A stretch of 40,151 nucleotides of DNA from positions 1-40,151 of the forward strand of contig JANYDC010000089.1 of assembly GCA_025359965.1 (NCBI GenBank). The letters are read 5' to 3'. Both the position numbers and the translations under genes were made by a program. This DNA comes from Pedosphaera sp. (GTDB lineage: Bacteria; Verrucomicrobiota; Verrucomicrobiia; Limisphaerales; SXQI01). The stretch's first letter is position 1, and every line of letters begins with the position of its first letter. Positions 33,342 through 40,151 of the stretch are shown piece after piece. The notes under the pieces were generated by a model, which was given only the letters and a program-made list of their open reading frames with translations, did no database searches and was not told the origin of the DNA.

Positions 33342-35357
33342 CTACGCCGCTTTGACTTTGAGGCGTTTGCCTTTGATCTGCACGCGGTTGAGCTTGGAGA
33401 TAATTCCGCTGGCTTCGACTGCTTTCACGTCCACGAAGGAATGGGCTTCGCGCATGTCCACGGCGGCGACTGTGTTGGCGGGGAGGCCAGTTTCACCTTG
33501 GATGACTTTGATGAGATCGTCGGAGCTGAGGCCGGATTCGGATCCAACGCTCATGAAGAGGCGGGTGTTGCCTTCCACAGTGCGGCGGCTGGCTTTGACG
33601 GGACGCTCGGTTGTGGAATCGGTCTTATCCGCGCGCTTTGGCCATGTGGTGGACTGGGGGGCTGGGATGGGAGCTGGAGTTTTGGGTTCCACGCGGGCCG
33701 GGGCAGGTGCAATCGGAGCCGGTGCGGGGGCAGCGGCAATGGGCGCGGGTTTTGCCAGCGGGGTTGGAACTGCTTTGATCGGCGCGGATTTAACGGGTGG
33801 AGCGAAAGTCTCGCTGGGTGCCGGCTTGCGTGGGGCGATCTTGTCGGCGTCTTGCGGAGAAGCCGACTTACCGGGGGAAATCTTGGAGGTGCGGTTGGGC
33901 GTGAAGTTCTTGAGTGGGGAGCGCTCAGGCATGGGTGCGCGGTCGTTACGGTCGTAGGAGGGACGGTCGCCGCCACGGTCATCCCGGCTAAAATCACGAG
34001 GAGAGGAGCGGCGTTCGCCACGGCCAAAATCATCCTCGTCACGAGTCGATTTGACGGGCGCGTTCCCGTCTCCAGCCTGAAGCAGATGCATGAGGGCTGA
34101 TGCGATATCTGTTGAGTTGAAACCCTCCTCCATCAGGCGTTCCAAAAGGGCGTCCTGCCTTTTGAATTCGCCAGCCTGCAACACTCCGCGCAGTTTGCCG
34201 GCGGCGGCATTGGTGCGGGCCTCCTCGACCTCGCTCTGAGTGGGCGGCTTGCCGCGACGCATTTTGACTTTGGTGAAACGCTCGATCTGCGGAATGGCGA
34301 AGATCTCGCGGCCCGAGGCGAAGGTGAAGGCAATACCTGAACGTCCGGCGCGGCCGGTGCGTCCGATGCGGTGAAGGTAATCTTCGGGATCGTGAGGCAG
34401 ATCGTAGTTGATGACCACTTCAACATCGTCGACGTCGATGCCGCGTGCGGCCACATCGGTGGCGACGAGGAATTCGAGACCCGATTTGCGGAACTTATTC
34501 ATCACGCGATCCCGCATTGCCTGGCTCATATCGCCGTGGAGACGATCCGCCGAGTAACCCTGTGCGTTCAGATGATCGACCAAGTCATCGACCATGCTCT
34601 TGGTGTTGCAAAACACGATGCCCAGTTTGAGATCGTGGATATCAATAAGGCGGGTGAGCAGCTCGATTTTGTAACGGCGGTCCACTTCGTAGTAGACCTG
34701 TTCAATGGTCGGGATGGTCAGCGCGGTCTGCTCAATTTTGATGGGCTTGGGATCGCGGGCGTATTTGCGAATCAGGTCTTGGATCGGCTTGGGCATGGTG
34801 GCCGAGAAGAAAACGGTCTGCCGTTCCTTGGGCACGCCCTGCAAAATGATTTCGATGTCGTCGCGGAAGCCCATGTTGAGCATGACATCAGCCTCGTCAA
34901 GAATGACCATTTTAATGTCTTCCAGGCGCAAAGTTCCGCGACGCATGTGGTCCATGATGCGGCCGGGAGTGCCAATGACGATCTGAACACCCTGTTTGAG
35001 GCCCATGAACTGACGCTCGTAAGATTGCCCACCGTAGATGGGCATGGCGTGAACGCCGCGTTTGAAGAACAGGAGTTTGTGGACTTCCTCGGAGACTTGG
35101 ACCGCGAGTTCGCGGGTGGGGCAGAGAACGAGGGCTTGGACGGTGCGTTTGCCGACCTCGACCTTTTCGATGGCGGGGATGGCGAAGGCGGCGGTTTTAC
35201 CGGAGCCGGTTTGGGATTGGCCCACGACATCGTGGCCGGCCATGAGGACGGGGATGGCTTCTGCTTGGATGGGGGAGGCTTTCTCATACCCCAGCTTGTC
35301 GACGGCTTTCAGCACCTCGGCGGAAAGACCTAATTCAGAGAACAGTTTGCTTGTCAT
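33342..35357 (-). CDS. DEAD-box RNA helicase with DbpA-type RNA-binding domain
   Basis: A 671-residue helicase. Ordered motifs are the Q-motif region ASPIQAEAIP, motif I SQTGSGKT, PTRELA, DEAD box LDEADVML, FSATMP, HGDMSQAMRDRVM, ATDVAARGID and HRIGRTGRAG. A Pro/Ala/Lys-rich flexible linker of about 130 residues leads to a C-terminal DbpA/CsdA-like RNA-binding domain (RLFMSVGSESGLSSDDLIKVI to IKGKRLKVKAA). Such enzymes unwind RNA in ribosome assembly, decay or cold growth. The ATG at 35357 (MTSKLFSEL) is chosen over one 54 bases upstream that adds a Cys-rich segment. It converges with the heme-binding gene with 16 bases between stops. Confidence 0.94.
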   Translation of the reverse strand: MTSKLFSELGLSAEVLKAVDKLGYEKASPIQAEAIPVLMAGHDVVGQSQTGSGKTAAFAIPAIEKVEVGKRTVQALVLCPTRELAVQVSEEVHKLLFFKRGVHAMPIYGGQSYERQFMGLKQGVQIVIGTPGRIMDHMRRGTLRLEDIKMVILDEADVMLNMGFRDDIEIILQGVPKERQTVFFSATMPKPIQDLIRKYARDPKPIKIEQTALTIPTIEQVYYEVDRRYKIELLTRLIDIHDLKLGIVFCNTKSMVDDLVDHLNAQGYSADRLHGDMSQAMRDRVMNKFRKSGLEFLVATDVAARGIDVDDVEVVINYDLPHDPEDYLHRIGRTGRAGRSGIAFTFASGREIFAIPQIERFTKVKMRRGKPPTQSEVEEARTNAAAGKLRGVLQAGEFKRQDALLERLMEEGFNSTDIASALMHLLQAGDGNAPVKSTRDEDDFGRGERRSSPRDFSRDDRGGDRPSYDRNDRAPMPERSPLKNFTPNRTSKISPGKSASPQDADKIAPRKPAPSETFAPPVKSAPIKAVPTPLAKPAPIAAAPAPAPIAPAPARVEPKTPAPIPAPQSTTWPKRADKTDSTTERPVKASRRTVEGNTRLFMSVGSESGLSSDDLIKVIQGETGLPANTVAAVDMREAHSFVDVKAVEASGIISKLNRVQIKGKRLKVKAA

Positions 35358-35536
35358 ATAAATGCCGGTTTGCGCGTCGCAACAGCAATGCCCAAGACCA
35401 GAACCGTCCACCCTACACTGGAACGCACGGCTTGGCTATCGTTCATTCAGGTGAATGAAATGGGAGGCAAGTTTGTAGGGCGAGTTATGAGAGAAAGCCG
35501 CTCCTCTATGAAGGATGGGACGATGGATGCCTAAGT

Positions 35537-36559
35537 TTAAGGTGAACGAAAGCGGTAGATTCGGCTGGGATGATTGGTCCACGTCGGATCGGTAAAATTG
35601 GAAAAACCGTTGGCAAGAATGTTCGTACTCATTGGAAGCCAGTTGGCGAGGAAAAGGTCCTCGCAGAACTCCATCACGATTTCGATATTGTTGCTACCCG
35701 TGATTTTGAAACCGAAGTTGCCGGAACTTAGGCCAAAGCCCGAATCCGCGATGGAGATCGAGGGATCCCACAGCGCCGTGGGACGCCCTGCAAACTCCGC
35801 GCCCCAGCCCGTGCTACCGGGCAAGTAATAGATTGTTGCCGCTGTGCTGGCAAAGCTTGGGATTGTGAAAGGAGGAGCCTTCGGATTCGGCGGCGCCCCT
35901 GGAGCCAATTCAGGTCGATTTCCTTTAAAGTAAGCATTTTTCAACTGCGTGCATTCAACGAACGCGGCACTCCCGACGATGGCCAGGCTGGTGGGGAGCG
36001 TCACGCTCGTCAGGCCGGAGCATCCAGAAAATGCTGAGTTCTGAACGTTAGTTACACTGACAGGGATGGTTACACTCGCCAAACCCGAGCAGCCAGAGAA
36101 TGCCGCAGCTCCGATGCTGGTCACGCGATTGGGAATCACCACACTAGTTAGACCGGAGCAGTGGCCGAAAGCAGCATAATCGATGATGGTCACACTGTTC
36201 GGGATGATAACACTCGTCAGGCTGGTGCAATAAGCGAACGCTTCGGCACCGATGCTGGTCACGCCGTCGGGAATCTCTAGGTTTTTTAAGTCGGATCGAT
36301 TAACGAATGCTCTATCCCAGATAACCTTGACGGGCAGCCCATCAATTGTTGCTGGGATATTCAGGTTGTCGATATTGCCAGAGTAGCCGGTGATGGTAAT
36401 GGCTCCGTTGTTGTTCGAGTAGGTGTATTGGGCGTTTGCGGTGAGGGAAAATGCTAGCAGGAATAGCGTGAAGAAATACCGCACCAAGGAAAGTGCGGAT
36501 GCACCAAGGGAGGTGGGTTGGGAAACGGTTTCGGTCGGTGGTAGGGTTGCCTTTGGCAT
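35537..36559 (-). CDS. BspA-like secreted leucine-rich repeat protein
   Basis: A 340-residue protein with a signal peptide whose hydrophobic core is RYFFTLFLLAFSLTANA (after a long N-region of about 25 residues), then NNGAITITGYSG and five LRR_5 repeats of 23 residues (for example LTSVIIPNSVTIIDYAAFGHC). A C-terminal domain (SGFGLSSGNFGFKITGSNNIEIVMEFCEDLFLANWLPMSTN...DPTWTNHPSRIYRF) resembles one often seen at the ends of verrucomicrobial secreted proteins. It probably serves in cell-surface binding; no enzymatic residues are seen. It stands alone between intergenic regions. Confidence 0.85.
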   Translation of the reverse strand: MPKATLPPTETVSQPTSLGASALSLVRYFFTLFLLAFSLTANAQYTYSNNNGAITITGYSGNIDNLNIPATIDGLPVKVIWDRAFVNRSDLKNLEIPDGVTSIGAEAFAYCTSLTSVIIPNSVTIIDYAAFGHCSGLTSVVIPNRVTSIGAAAFSGCSGLASVTIPVSVTNVQNSAFSGCSGLTSVTLPTSLAIVGSAAFVECTQLKNAYFKGNRPELAPGAPPNPKAPPFTIPSFASTAATIYYLPGSTGWGAEFAGRPTALWDPSISIADSGFGLSSGNFGFKITGSNNIEIVMEFCEDLFLANWLPMSTNILANGFSNFTDPTWTNHPSRIYRFRSP

Positions 36560-36950
36560 AAGATTCTTGCTTCAGCGGGCTTTGGAATTGATTTGCTATG
36601 GGTTGTTTATGGGCTGTTTGGGTGGTGATGTCAATGTTCGGAGATGGTTGCAGGCTTTCTGCTGGCGCATGTCAGGGTTTAGGCGGTTCCCCGATGGCTT
36701 CCATTCGCTGCAGGGATTGAAGGGATTGATCTGCCGTCCCTGCGGGACTTTGTTTTGGCGGGGTGCTGGTATCCAACGCTAAATCGCTGGGCTATTTTCG
36801 TTTGTCCCTGACGGGACATCGTGAGAGGAGCGGCTAGCTGGCGATCAGGGTTTTGTTTTGGGCACAGCCCTCTGGAGGCTGACGTCACCGGCTAATTTCG
36901 GGGGGAGCTCTTCGGACTTCCGTGCGCGGTGCTAGAAGGATTGGATGGGA
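36560..36950. repeat. Intergenic region with degenerate palindromic repeats
   Basis: About 390 bases without a gene. GTCCC-TGC-GGGAC is at 36736-36748, and TGTCCC-TGAC-GGGACA is at 36803-36818. Between them, AACGCTAAATCGCTGGGCTATTTTCG (36774-36800) contains a GCTGGGCTATTTTCG block with its own damaged palindrome. Repeated units of this look (GTCCC...GGGAC hairpins around a CGCTGGGCTATTTTC core) are, as I recall, scattered through verrucomicrobial and planctomycetal intergenic regions; I cannot verify copies elsewhere in this genome. Confidence 0.45.
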
Positions 36951-37463
36951 TTAGTAGCGAACGGCGGGGAAGTGGGGGCATGGGCCTTTGGCACAAACGG
37001 TGCAGGTGGCGCTGTGAAAGCCCTGCCTATTCATGTGGCAGGCTTGGAGTGTAGTTTCGTTTAGGATTATGGTGGTGGGATCACTGGAATCGGGATTGGT
37101 TTTCGGTTCGGTTTTGGGGGTTTCGGGGGCGGGAGGCGGGGAGAAGGCGATGATGGAAGAGGGTTCGTGACGAGTTTTGCTGCTTTTGGGGGAAGGAGGG
37201 CGACGGTGGGTGATGTTGTATTGTTGCTTTTCAATCTTGATCAAAATATTGAGGGCGGCGTTGAGTTCAGACATTTTGGGGTTGTCTTTGCGCACGATAG
37301 CAATGGCTTTGTCCTGACAATCCTTAAGGATAGCAAGGTGGGCGACGGTGAAATTGGCGTTTGTTTCTTCGAGGCTGGGACTGAGGCTGTGTTTTATAAT
37401 AGTTATTCGATGTGTGAGAAGTAATCTGAAAAGAAGATAAAAGTAACAATAAAGTGCATGCAT
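36951..37463 (-). CDS. Hypothetical protein with helical core and Cys/His-rich C-terminal tail
   Basis: I do not recognise a family. From about 37400 down to 36951 the frame shows protein-like order: a helical region (NANFTVAHLAILKDCQDKAI, NPKMSELNAALNILIKIEKQ), a basic Pro/Ser-rich linker, and a tail CHMNRQGFHSATCTVCAKGPCPHF with five Cys and three His residues that could hold zinc. Its 5' part is AT-rich and poorly convincing. The ATG at 37463 is one option; a longer frame to 37604 would overlap the divergent metallohydrolase gene. It may be 5'-truncated, or a remnant linked to a mobile element. Confidence 0.4.
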   Translation of the reverse strand: MHALYCYFYLLFRLLLTHRITIIKHSLSPSLEETNANFTVAHLAILKDCQDKAIAIVRKDNPKMSELNAALNILIKIEKQQYNITHRRPPSPKSSKTRHEPSSIIAFSPPPAPETPKTEPKTNPDSSDPTTIILNETTLQACHMNRQGFHSATCTVCAKGPCPHFPAVRY

Positions 37464-37590
37464 ATGTTGTTTAAGTGTAAGAAAGGTGGTTCCTGACGAT
37501 TTTCGGTGAAGTGCCGCCATTTGAGGAGAACAGACGGGCCTTGAAGATTTTGGTGGTTGTTGCAGTATCAGTACACAGCCTCTGTGACTT

Positions 37591-39888
37591 ATGTTGCGTA
37601 TCATTCTTGTTTTCTTACTGGGCGGTTTGATTGCTCAAGCGGCACTGCCTTTGGTGTCCGATGTGCCGATTCAGCCTTTGACTGCGCAGGTGAGGCGGTT
37701 GTCGGAAGCGATGGATTTTTTGGGTGCACCACTGACGACGGATGATCAGGCAAAGCTGCGGGAGTTATTGGTCCGGCCCGATGCCATGACCTCATTGGCG
37801 GTTCAAGGTATTCTCGACAGGTATTGTCTGGTAGGGGTGAACGTAAACCCGGAATCGCGCGTGAAGTTGGCGGCGGGGGAGGCGAAGCGGGAATTGGTGG
37901 CCGGGGGGTGGCGCACATTTTTGGTAAAGGTCCACAACGAGGCGGGGGTTACGGCCAATTTGCTGGCGGTGAGTCCGAATGCGAAATCCTCGTTTGAGGG
38001 GGGATGGTTTAACAATCCTTCGGACCGTTATTTTAGAAAAACCGAGGGCAAGGGGTACGTGGAGGGAAGTGACCCGGAGTTGTGGCTGGATCTGGAGTTG
38101 TATGAAGGCCAGTTGATGCCCAAGGAGCTTTCCGGGTTGGCCCTGGAGTATCGCATTATCCAGATGTACAGCAGGGACGTGGGGCAGAGGGAGGCACGGC
38201 TGCTTTTTAACGTGGGGCAGGGGACGCAGGATCTGGGTTTTCGCAATGAGGCGAATCTATTGTTCACGAGTTTGCGCGCACTGGAGATTGGCTTGGAGGT
38301 AAAGGACGAAGAGGGGCAGCCGACGACGGCATCGTTTGTGATCAAGGATCGACAGGGGCACGTTTATCCATCACAAGCCAAGCGCCTGGCACCAGATTTC
38401 TCGTTTCATCCGCAGGTTTATCGGCACGATGGTGAAACGATTCAATTGCCGGAGGGTGATTACACGGTGGAGTTTTCGCGCGGACCGGAGTCAGTTCTGA
38501 AACGGCAAATGATTCATGTGGATGCGTCGCACCGGAAGTTTGCCTTCAAGGTGGAACGCTGGATTGATCCGGCGCAAATGGGTTGGTGGTCGGGGGATCA
38601 CCATATTCACGCCGCAGGTTGTGCGCATTACTCTAAGCCAACCGAAGGTGTTCTTGCCCTGGATATGATGAGGCATTGCCAGGGGGAGGATTTGAAGATT
38701 GGCGCGAACCTGACATGGGGGCCGTGTTTTGATTTTCAGAAGCAGTTTTTTACGGGGGCGATTGATAAGGTTTCGCAGTATCCCTATCTGCTACGGTATG
38801 ACGTGGAGGTTTCGGGATTCGGCTCGCATGAGTCAGGTCACTTGTGCTTGTTGCAGCTTCGGCAGCAGATGTATCCCGGGGGTAATTCCAAGAATCATTG
38901 GCCAACGCTTGGTTTGAATACGCTGAGGTGGGCCAAGGCGCAGGGAGCGTTGGTGGGACCAGCCCACTCGGGTTGGGGCTTGGGCGCAGGAACGGCGGAA
39001 CTTCCGAACTACATCGTGCCGCCTTACGATGGGATCGGAGCCAATGAGTACATTGTGGATGTGACTCATGAGTTGCCCGGTGCCAATGGTAAAATGCTTC
39101 CTGCGGTTGATTTTCTTTCGACGGTGGACACACCTTATCCTTGGGAATTGAATATTTGGTATCACACCCTCAATGCCGGTTTTCGCACACGCATCAGTGG
39201 TGAGACGGATTTCCCCTGTATTTACGGGGAAAAGGTTGGATTGGGTCGTTCTTATGTGAAGCTGGCCGGCAAGCTGGATTACGAGAGTTGGTGCGAGGGT
39301 ATCCGCGCGGGCCACAATTACGTCAGTGACGGCCGCAGTCATTTGTTTGATTTTAAGGTGAATGACGCGGTGATGGGAGAGAAGGGGAGTGAGTTGAAGC
39401 TTGTCGCGCCGGGAGAGGTTGAGATCACGGCGCGTGTTTCGGCGAGGTTGGAGCAGGAGCCAAATCCTTCCATCCAGAAGCGTTCACCCGAGGAAAAGCC
39501 GTATTGGGACATCGAGCGCGCCCGAATTGGAAGCAGCCGGGAGGTTCCGGTGGAAGTGATCGTTAACGGATATCCGGTCGCGAAGACCAGTCTTTTTGCC
39601 GATGGCCAAATCCGCGATGTCCATTTCAAGGTTCCGATCACTCAAAGCAGCTGGGTGGCGGTGCGCATTCTGGCTTCATCGCACACGAATCCGATTTTTG
39701 TGGTGGTTGGTGACAAGCCGATCCGCGCCTCGAAGAGGAGCGTGGATTGGTGCCTCAAAGGTGTGGACCGTTGCTGGTCGCAAAAGCAACGGTTCATTCG
39801 CGCCGACGAGATGGACGGGGCCAAGCTGGCTTACGAGCACGCGAGGAAAGTTTACGCGGCTCGGCTCGCGGAGACGGAGGCTCCTTGA
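37591..39888 (+). CDS. Secreted CehA/McbA-family metallohydrolase-like protein
   Basis: A 765-residue exported protein with a signal peptide (MLRIILVFLLGGLIAQA). Residues 65-330 are a largely beta-rich domain. A PHP-like metal site then starts with WWSGDHHIHAAGCAHY (Asp336, His338 and His340 of the D/H-x-H motif). It continues through ANLTWGPCFDF, GALVGPAHSGWGLG, ISGETDFPCIYGEK and WCEGIRAGHNYVSDGR, the usual order of the CehA/McbA group of phosphoesterase/carbamate-hydrolase-like proteins. Large secreted versions are common in Verrucomicrobiota and Planctomycetota; the natural substrate is unknown. The ATG at 37591 gives the signal peptide. It stands alone, with the hypothetical gene diverging upstream. 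Confidence 0.87.
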   Translation: MLRIILVFLLGGLIAQAALPLVSDVPIQPLTAQVRRLSEAMDFLGAPLTTDDQAKLRELLVRPDAMTSLAVQGILDRYCLVGVNVNPESRVKLAAGEAKRELVAGGWRTFLVKVHNEAGVTANLLAVSPNAKSSFEGGWFNNPSDRYFRKTEGKGYVEGSDPELWLDLELYEGQLMPKELSGLALEYRIIQMYSRDVGQREARLLFNVGQGTQDLGFRNEANLLFTSLRALEIGLEVKDEEGQPTTASFVIKDRQGHVYPSQAKRLAPDFSFHPQVYRHDGETIQLPEGDYTVEFSRGPESVLKRQMIHVDASHRKFAFKVERWIDPAQMGWWSGDHHIHAAGCAHYSKPTEGVLALDMMRHCQGEDLKIGANLTWGPCFDFQKQFFTGAIDKVSQYPYLLRYDVEVSGFGSHESGHLCLLQLRQQMYPGGNSKNHWPTLGLNTLRWAKAQGALVGPAHSGWGLGAGTAELPNYIVPPYDGIGANEYIVDVTHELPGANGKMLPAVDFLSTVDTPYPWELNIWYHTLNAGFRTRISGETDFPCIYGEKVGLGRSYVKLAGKLDYESWCEGIRAGHNYVSDGRSHLFDFKVNDAVMGEKGSELKLVAPGEVEITARVSARLEQEPNPSIQKRSPEEKPYWDIERARIGSSREVPVEVIVNGYPVAKTSLFADGQIRDVHFKVPITQSSWVAVRILASSHTNPIFVVVGDKPIRASKRSVDWCLKGVDRCWSQKQRFIRADEMDGAKLAYEHARKVYAARLAETEAP

Positions 39889-39943
39889 GGGAGGAAGGTA
39901 TCGACTCGGTTTTTCGGGGCCTTTTGTTGTGAGGTAGTGGGAG

Positions 39944-39965
39944 TTCAACCACTTTCAGGGTTGAA
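39944..39965. repeat. Hairpin TTCAACC...GGTTGAA
   Basis: Perfect 7-base arms (39944-39950 and 39959-39965) with an 8-base loop, 55 bases after the metallohydrolase stop. No T-run follows on either strand, so it is not an obvious terminator. It begins a stretch up to the window end that has no credible gene. Confidence 0.4.
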
Positions 39966-40093
39966 GGGATCGTGGAACAAGTTACCCAGGGTAGGCCCGC
40001 TGATCGCGGTCCAACCCTTATATGTTGCTTCCCATGATGTTTCTCTTCTCATTCTGGACGCAGTTCCTTCCTCGCGGCACCCATGAATTGTTC

Positions 40094-40151
40094 GTGGCCG
40101 CGTGGTGCAACGGAGCCGAGCGGAGCGAGCGTAGTGGAACCGCACGGCCAC
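40094..40151. repeat. Imperfect inverted repeat at the right window edge
   Basis: GTGGCCGCGTGGT (40094-40106) and ACCGCACGGCCAC (40139-40151) pair at 11 of 13 positions around a GC-rich loop containing GAGCGGAGCGAGCG. The element touches the window edge, so its full extent is unknown. It may be one copy of a dispersed palindromic repeat. Confidence 0.35.

Noticed and set aside
34371..35333. Plus-strand frame of 320 codons opposite the DEAD-box helicase
   Set aside because: The helicase frame holds every expected motif; the antisense product is only His/Asp/Val-rich shadow sequence. The same applies to the plus-strand frame at 33150-34100.
37455..37462. Palindrome TGCATGCA upstream of the metallohydrolase gene
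   Set aside because: Only 8 bases, in AT-rich sequence with no adjoining promoter arrangement; expected by chance.

Overview
The window looks like a chromosomal segment from a Verrucomicrobiota bacterium, probably close to the Pedosphaera/Limisphaera side. This is inferred from gene content: a Minf_1886-family protein, a PVC-type heme-binding CxxCH protein with HEAT repeats, a BspA-like leucine-rich secreted protein, a CehA/McbA-type metallohydrolase and an RHS-core protein. No 16S gene or database search supports the assignment.

Layout. (1) 1-971: the tail of a secreted repeat protein, a decapitated tyrosine-phosphatase fragment and about 490 bp of apparently non-coding, decayed sequence. 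(2) 972-8687, minus strand: leuS, a Minf_1886-family gene, a two-domain M16 peptidase and an ABC exporter, closely spaced in one direction. The exporter has a one-base frameshift at its extreme C-terminus. (3) 9029-17543, plus strand: an aerobic respiration block with a secreted cupredoxin-like protein, heme A synthase, heme O synthase, aa3-type cytochrome oxidase subunits I, III, IV and II, two tiny membrane proteins, SCO and a DUF420 protein. A CRP-type palindrome precedes the block. An unusual hairpin just before the SCO gene combines terminator shape with the SCO ribosome-binding site. (4) 17543-20940: an accessory patch. A 5'-truncated RHS gene ends in a cysteine-rich domain carrying HEEDH, is overlapped by a small membrane-anchored candidate immunity gene, and is bracketed by two diverged direct repeats. 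Next to it are a tyrosine-recombinase remnant and tRNA-Thr(TGT), with the remnant on the tRNA's 3' side.

(5) 21033-25180: a mixed set of a MiaE-like tRNA hydroxylase, a cupin, an M29 aminopeptidase, a family-4-like glycosyltransferase and a SAM methyltransferase. (6) 25252-29737: a tight five-gene sugar operon (UxaE-like epimerase, FucU/RbsD-like mutarotase, aldo/keto reductase, zinc alcohol dehydrogenase, amidohydrolase-type lactonase). It fits oxidative, non-phosphorylating breakdown of L-fucose or a related sugar, although the dehydratase and aldolase steps are absent here. (7) 29789-35357: a large heme-binding beta-propeller/HEAT/cytochrome c protein, convergent with a DEAD-box helicase carrying a DbpA-type RNA-binding domain. 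(8) 35537-40151: a BspA-like secreted protein, intergenic palindromic repeats, a hypothetical protein with a Cys/His tail, a secreted CehA/McbA-type metallohydrolase and a hairpin-rich right end.

The most noteworthy items are the RHS C-terminal/immunity module and its flanking repeats, the SCO leader hairpin, the CRP-like site with the cupredoxin leader gene, and the atypical composition of the sugar operon.
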